From the NCBI GenBank assembly GCA_014879845.1, contig JACSRI010000137.1:1-64000 (forward strand): DNA of 64,000 bases, read 5' to 3'. Every line of letters starts with the position of its first letter. The stretch's first letter is position 1. Source of the DNA: Opitutaceae bacterium. GTDB lineage: Bacteria; Verrucomicrobiota; Verrucomicrobiia; Opitutales; Opitutaceae. Under the pieces are notes generated by a model. That model saw only the letters and a program-made list of their open reading frames with translations. It was not told the DNA's origin and made no database searches. The translations under genes and the position numbers were made by a program. Shown here piece after piece: positions 62,999 to 64,000 of the stretch.

Positions 62999-63437
62999 GG
63001 GCGAGGGCGAGTGTGGCGTGGTTCAGGCCGGGCGCAAATCGCGGCGCGCGGGCCACGATCCGGCCGGGACGTCGGACGACAGCAGGTGGTGGTGTGTAGT
63101 CGGATTCCCATGACACACGGGCCGGCCGCGGGTGCGCGGCCGCCCGCGAGCGAGAGGCTGGGCCCGTGCCGCCTGCGGAGGCGGCCGTCGGTGTGCTCCG
63201 GCGACACCGGTTTGTCCTGGCACCAGCCCCTTCCGGCACCCTCGTTACTACGGAGAATCATGCAGGAGTGATGGCTGCCCTACGTGGTCTTCCTGAGGGA
63301 ATTGGGCGTTTGTGGGATCGCCGAACCCGGTGTCCGCGTAAATTGACTGTTTTCCCGCATCCATCCGTGGAATTTTCTCGTGCGTCTGGGGGGCACTCCC
63401 TATGTTACAAAGCAGAGACGAGCCGTATACTCCACGC
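62999..63437. other. 439-base gap with a possible promoter
   Basis: No gene is supported. GC-rich short inverted repeats lie around 63119-63180. At the right end GTTACA (63404-63409), a 16-base spacer and TATACT (63426-63431) could drive the small gene at 63438; the -10 ends 6 bases before its ATG. TTGACT at 63343-63348 is another isolated -35-like site. Confidence 0.45.
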
Positions 63438-63617
63438 ATGCTCCTACCCATCCTCCTCTCCATCGCAGCCGTCTGGGTCGTCGGGATTGTTGTTACGGTC
63501 GTGCACCTGCGTCGTGCTCCGGTGGCCATCGAGGACGAGACCGGCTTCCATGTGATCGAGGAAGCGGATGCTGGCAAGGTGCTCGAGTTTCGCGAGGCCT
63601 CTGTTCGGGCCCACTGA
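63438..63617 (+). CDS. Small single-span membrane protein (59 aa)
   Basis: One N-terminal helix (LLPILLSIAAVWVVGIVVTVVHL) followed by a short cytoplasmic tail with acidic residues (AIEDETGFHVIEEADAGKVLEF). No family recognised. Start at 63438 is preferred over an in-frame ATG 36 bases upstream because the helix begins at once and a TATACT hexamer precedes it. Two strong hairpins follow the stop, which supports a real short transcript. Confidence 0.6.
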   Translation: MLLPILLSIAAVWVVGIVVTVVHLRRAPVAIEDETGFHVIEEADAGKVLEFREASVRAH

Positions 63618-63640
63618 GCGAAACGCGTGGAGCTTTACGG

Positions 63641-63703
63641 AGAGCGGCAGGGCAGTCGCCGCTCTTCGCAAAAAAGCGCTGGTCTCTCCGAGACTGGCGC
63701 TTT
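63641..63703 (+). terminator. Tandem terminator hairpins after the small membrane gene
   Basis: Hairpin 1: AGAGCGGC (63641-63648) with GCCGCTCT (63658-63665). Hairpin 2: 14-bp stem 63673-63686 with 63690-63703 (two G-T wobbles), TCC loop, then CCATTTTCC. The A-run at 63670-63675 means it could also work on the minus strand. Confidence 0.8.
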
Positions 63704-63800
63704 CCATTTTCCGGGGGACGTGGTGAACCGATTCAACAACGGTCTGGCCGTGTTTTCGGCGCCGCCGGCGGCACAGCGGCTCTGCGGCACCTCCCTGGCA

Positions 63801-63832
63801 AAGAAAAACGCCGCCCCCGGATGGGAGCGGCG
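63801..63832 (-). terminator. Rho-independent terminator of the response regulator gene
   Basis: CGCCGC (63809-63814) pairs with GCGGCG (63827-63832), with further C/G pairing inside. On the minus strand it is followed by GTTTTTCTTT. It lies about 35 bases past the stop at 63867. Confidence 0.85.
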
Positions 63833-63866
63833 CAGGGGAAAACGTGCAACGGCTGGCCGTGCGTGA

Positions 63867-64000
63867 TCAGGCCGTCGGAGCAGTATGGTCGGCATCGGCC
63901 GGCGCGGCCGTGTCTTCACCGGGTTGGGGACTTGGCGAAAACTCATAACCGATGCCGTGCACCGTGCGCAGGTTCGTGATCGGACGGCCCTTGCGGGCGA
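63867..64000 (-). CDS. OmpR-family response regulator, C-terminal fragment
   Basis: Only the last 43 residues are in the window; the gene continues beyond base 64000. KGRPITNLRTVHGIGYEF is the wing and final strand of the OmpR/PhoB winged-helix DNA-binding domain, followed by a 23-residue Pro/Ala/Asp tail. It could be a partner for a sensor kinase outside the window; the hybrid kinase at 59561 already has its own receiver. Confidence 0.85.
   Translation of the reverse strand, partial: ARKGRPITNLRTVHGIGYEFSPSPQPGEDTAAPADADHTAPTA

Noticed and set aside
63011-63271. Two opposing frames of 86-88 codons in the 439-base gap
   Set aside because: They are each other's antisense, low in hydrophobic order, with no signal, motif or ribosome-binding site.

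Overview
The window is about 64 kb of GC-rich bacterial DNA that looks like a contig of an Opitutaceae-type verrucomicrobium. This is inferred from gene content, not from a search: a sodium-pumping methylmalonyl-CoA/propionate pathway, membrane-tethered ECF sigma factors, a TPR-bearing Ser/Thr kinase, a fucose permease cluster, and dispersed palindromic repeats. No rRNA, tRNA, CRISPR array, phage or intact insertion sequence was found. Bases 1-23 are not biological: they match the end of a Nextera (Tn5) sequencing adapter, so base 1 is probably a raw contig end.

Layout. 52-7513 (mostly minus): an MddA-like methyltransferase, a TPR protein kinase, an APH-fold kinase, a lipoprotein and a lytic transglycosylase. 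7590-9784: a sigma factor fused to a membrane/extracytoplasmic half, followed by a gene that repeats that half. 9835-13238: a FucP permease and an L-galactose/L-fucose dehydrogenase-like reductase, divergent from an AraC regulator. 13386-16647: a Dabb protein, a second membrane-tethered sigma factor and a Phd/PIN toxin-antitoxin pair with a visible operator.

16917-31583 is the metabolic core. Both methylmalonyl-CoA mutase subunits lie on the minus strand, divergent from a plus-strand run: epimerase, carboxyltransferase, gamma/delta-type membrane subunit, biotin carrier, sodium-pump beta subunit, succinate CoA-transferase, a second delta-like subunit, TerC, a 48-residue OadG-like protein, a second beta subunit and an NhaD-type antiporter. 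Together they can turn succinyl-CoA into propionyl-CoA and store the decarboxylation energy as a sodium gradient. The second pump module has no carboxyltransferase or biotin carrier of its own.

31687-40235 (plus): an acyl-activating enzyme coupled to an amidohydrolase, a small secreted protein, a cysteine desulfurase, RecF, a polyprenyl-phosphate-type glycosyltransferase and a large membrane protein. 40251-43747 (minus): a small sigma/membrane/metal-sensor-like operon and HtpG. 43959-50473: exported proteins, ferrochelatase, a membrane protein and a patatin-BamA fusion. 50495-56119 (minus): a potassium channel, a glycosyltransferase without its usual membrane tail, and hemG, hemN, hemE. 56233-59405 (minus): a zinc-type ABC importer with an unknown gene inserted in the operon. 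The window ends with a hybrid histidine kinase, two small hypothetical genes and the C-terminus of an OmpR-type response regulator.

Intergenic DNA carries several repeat families: three long inverted repeats built on CACAGAG motifs, two copies of a GGTAGGG/CCTCGCCGAGG palindrome, and two exact 26-bp copies of a GCAGGCTGGAAGCCTGC hairpin. Several genes have -10-like hexamers only 5-6 bases before the ATG, which suggests leaderless transcripts.
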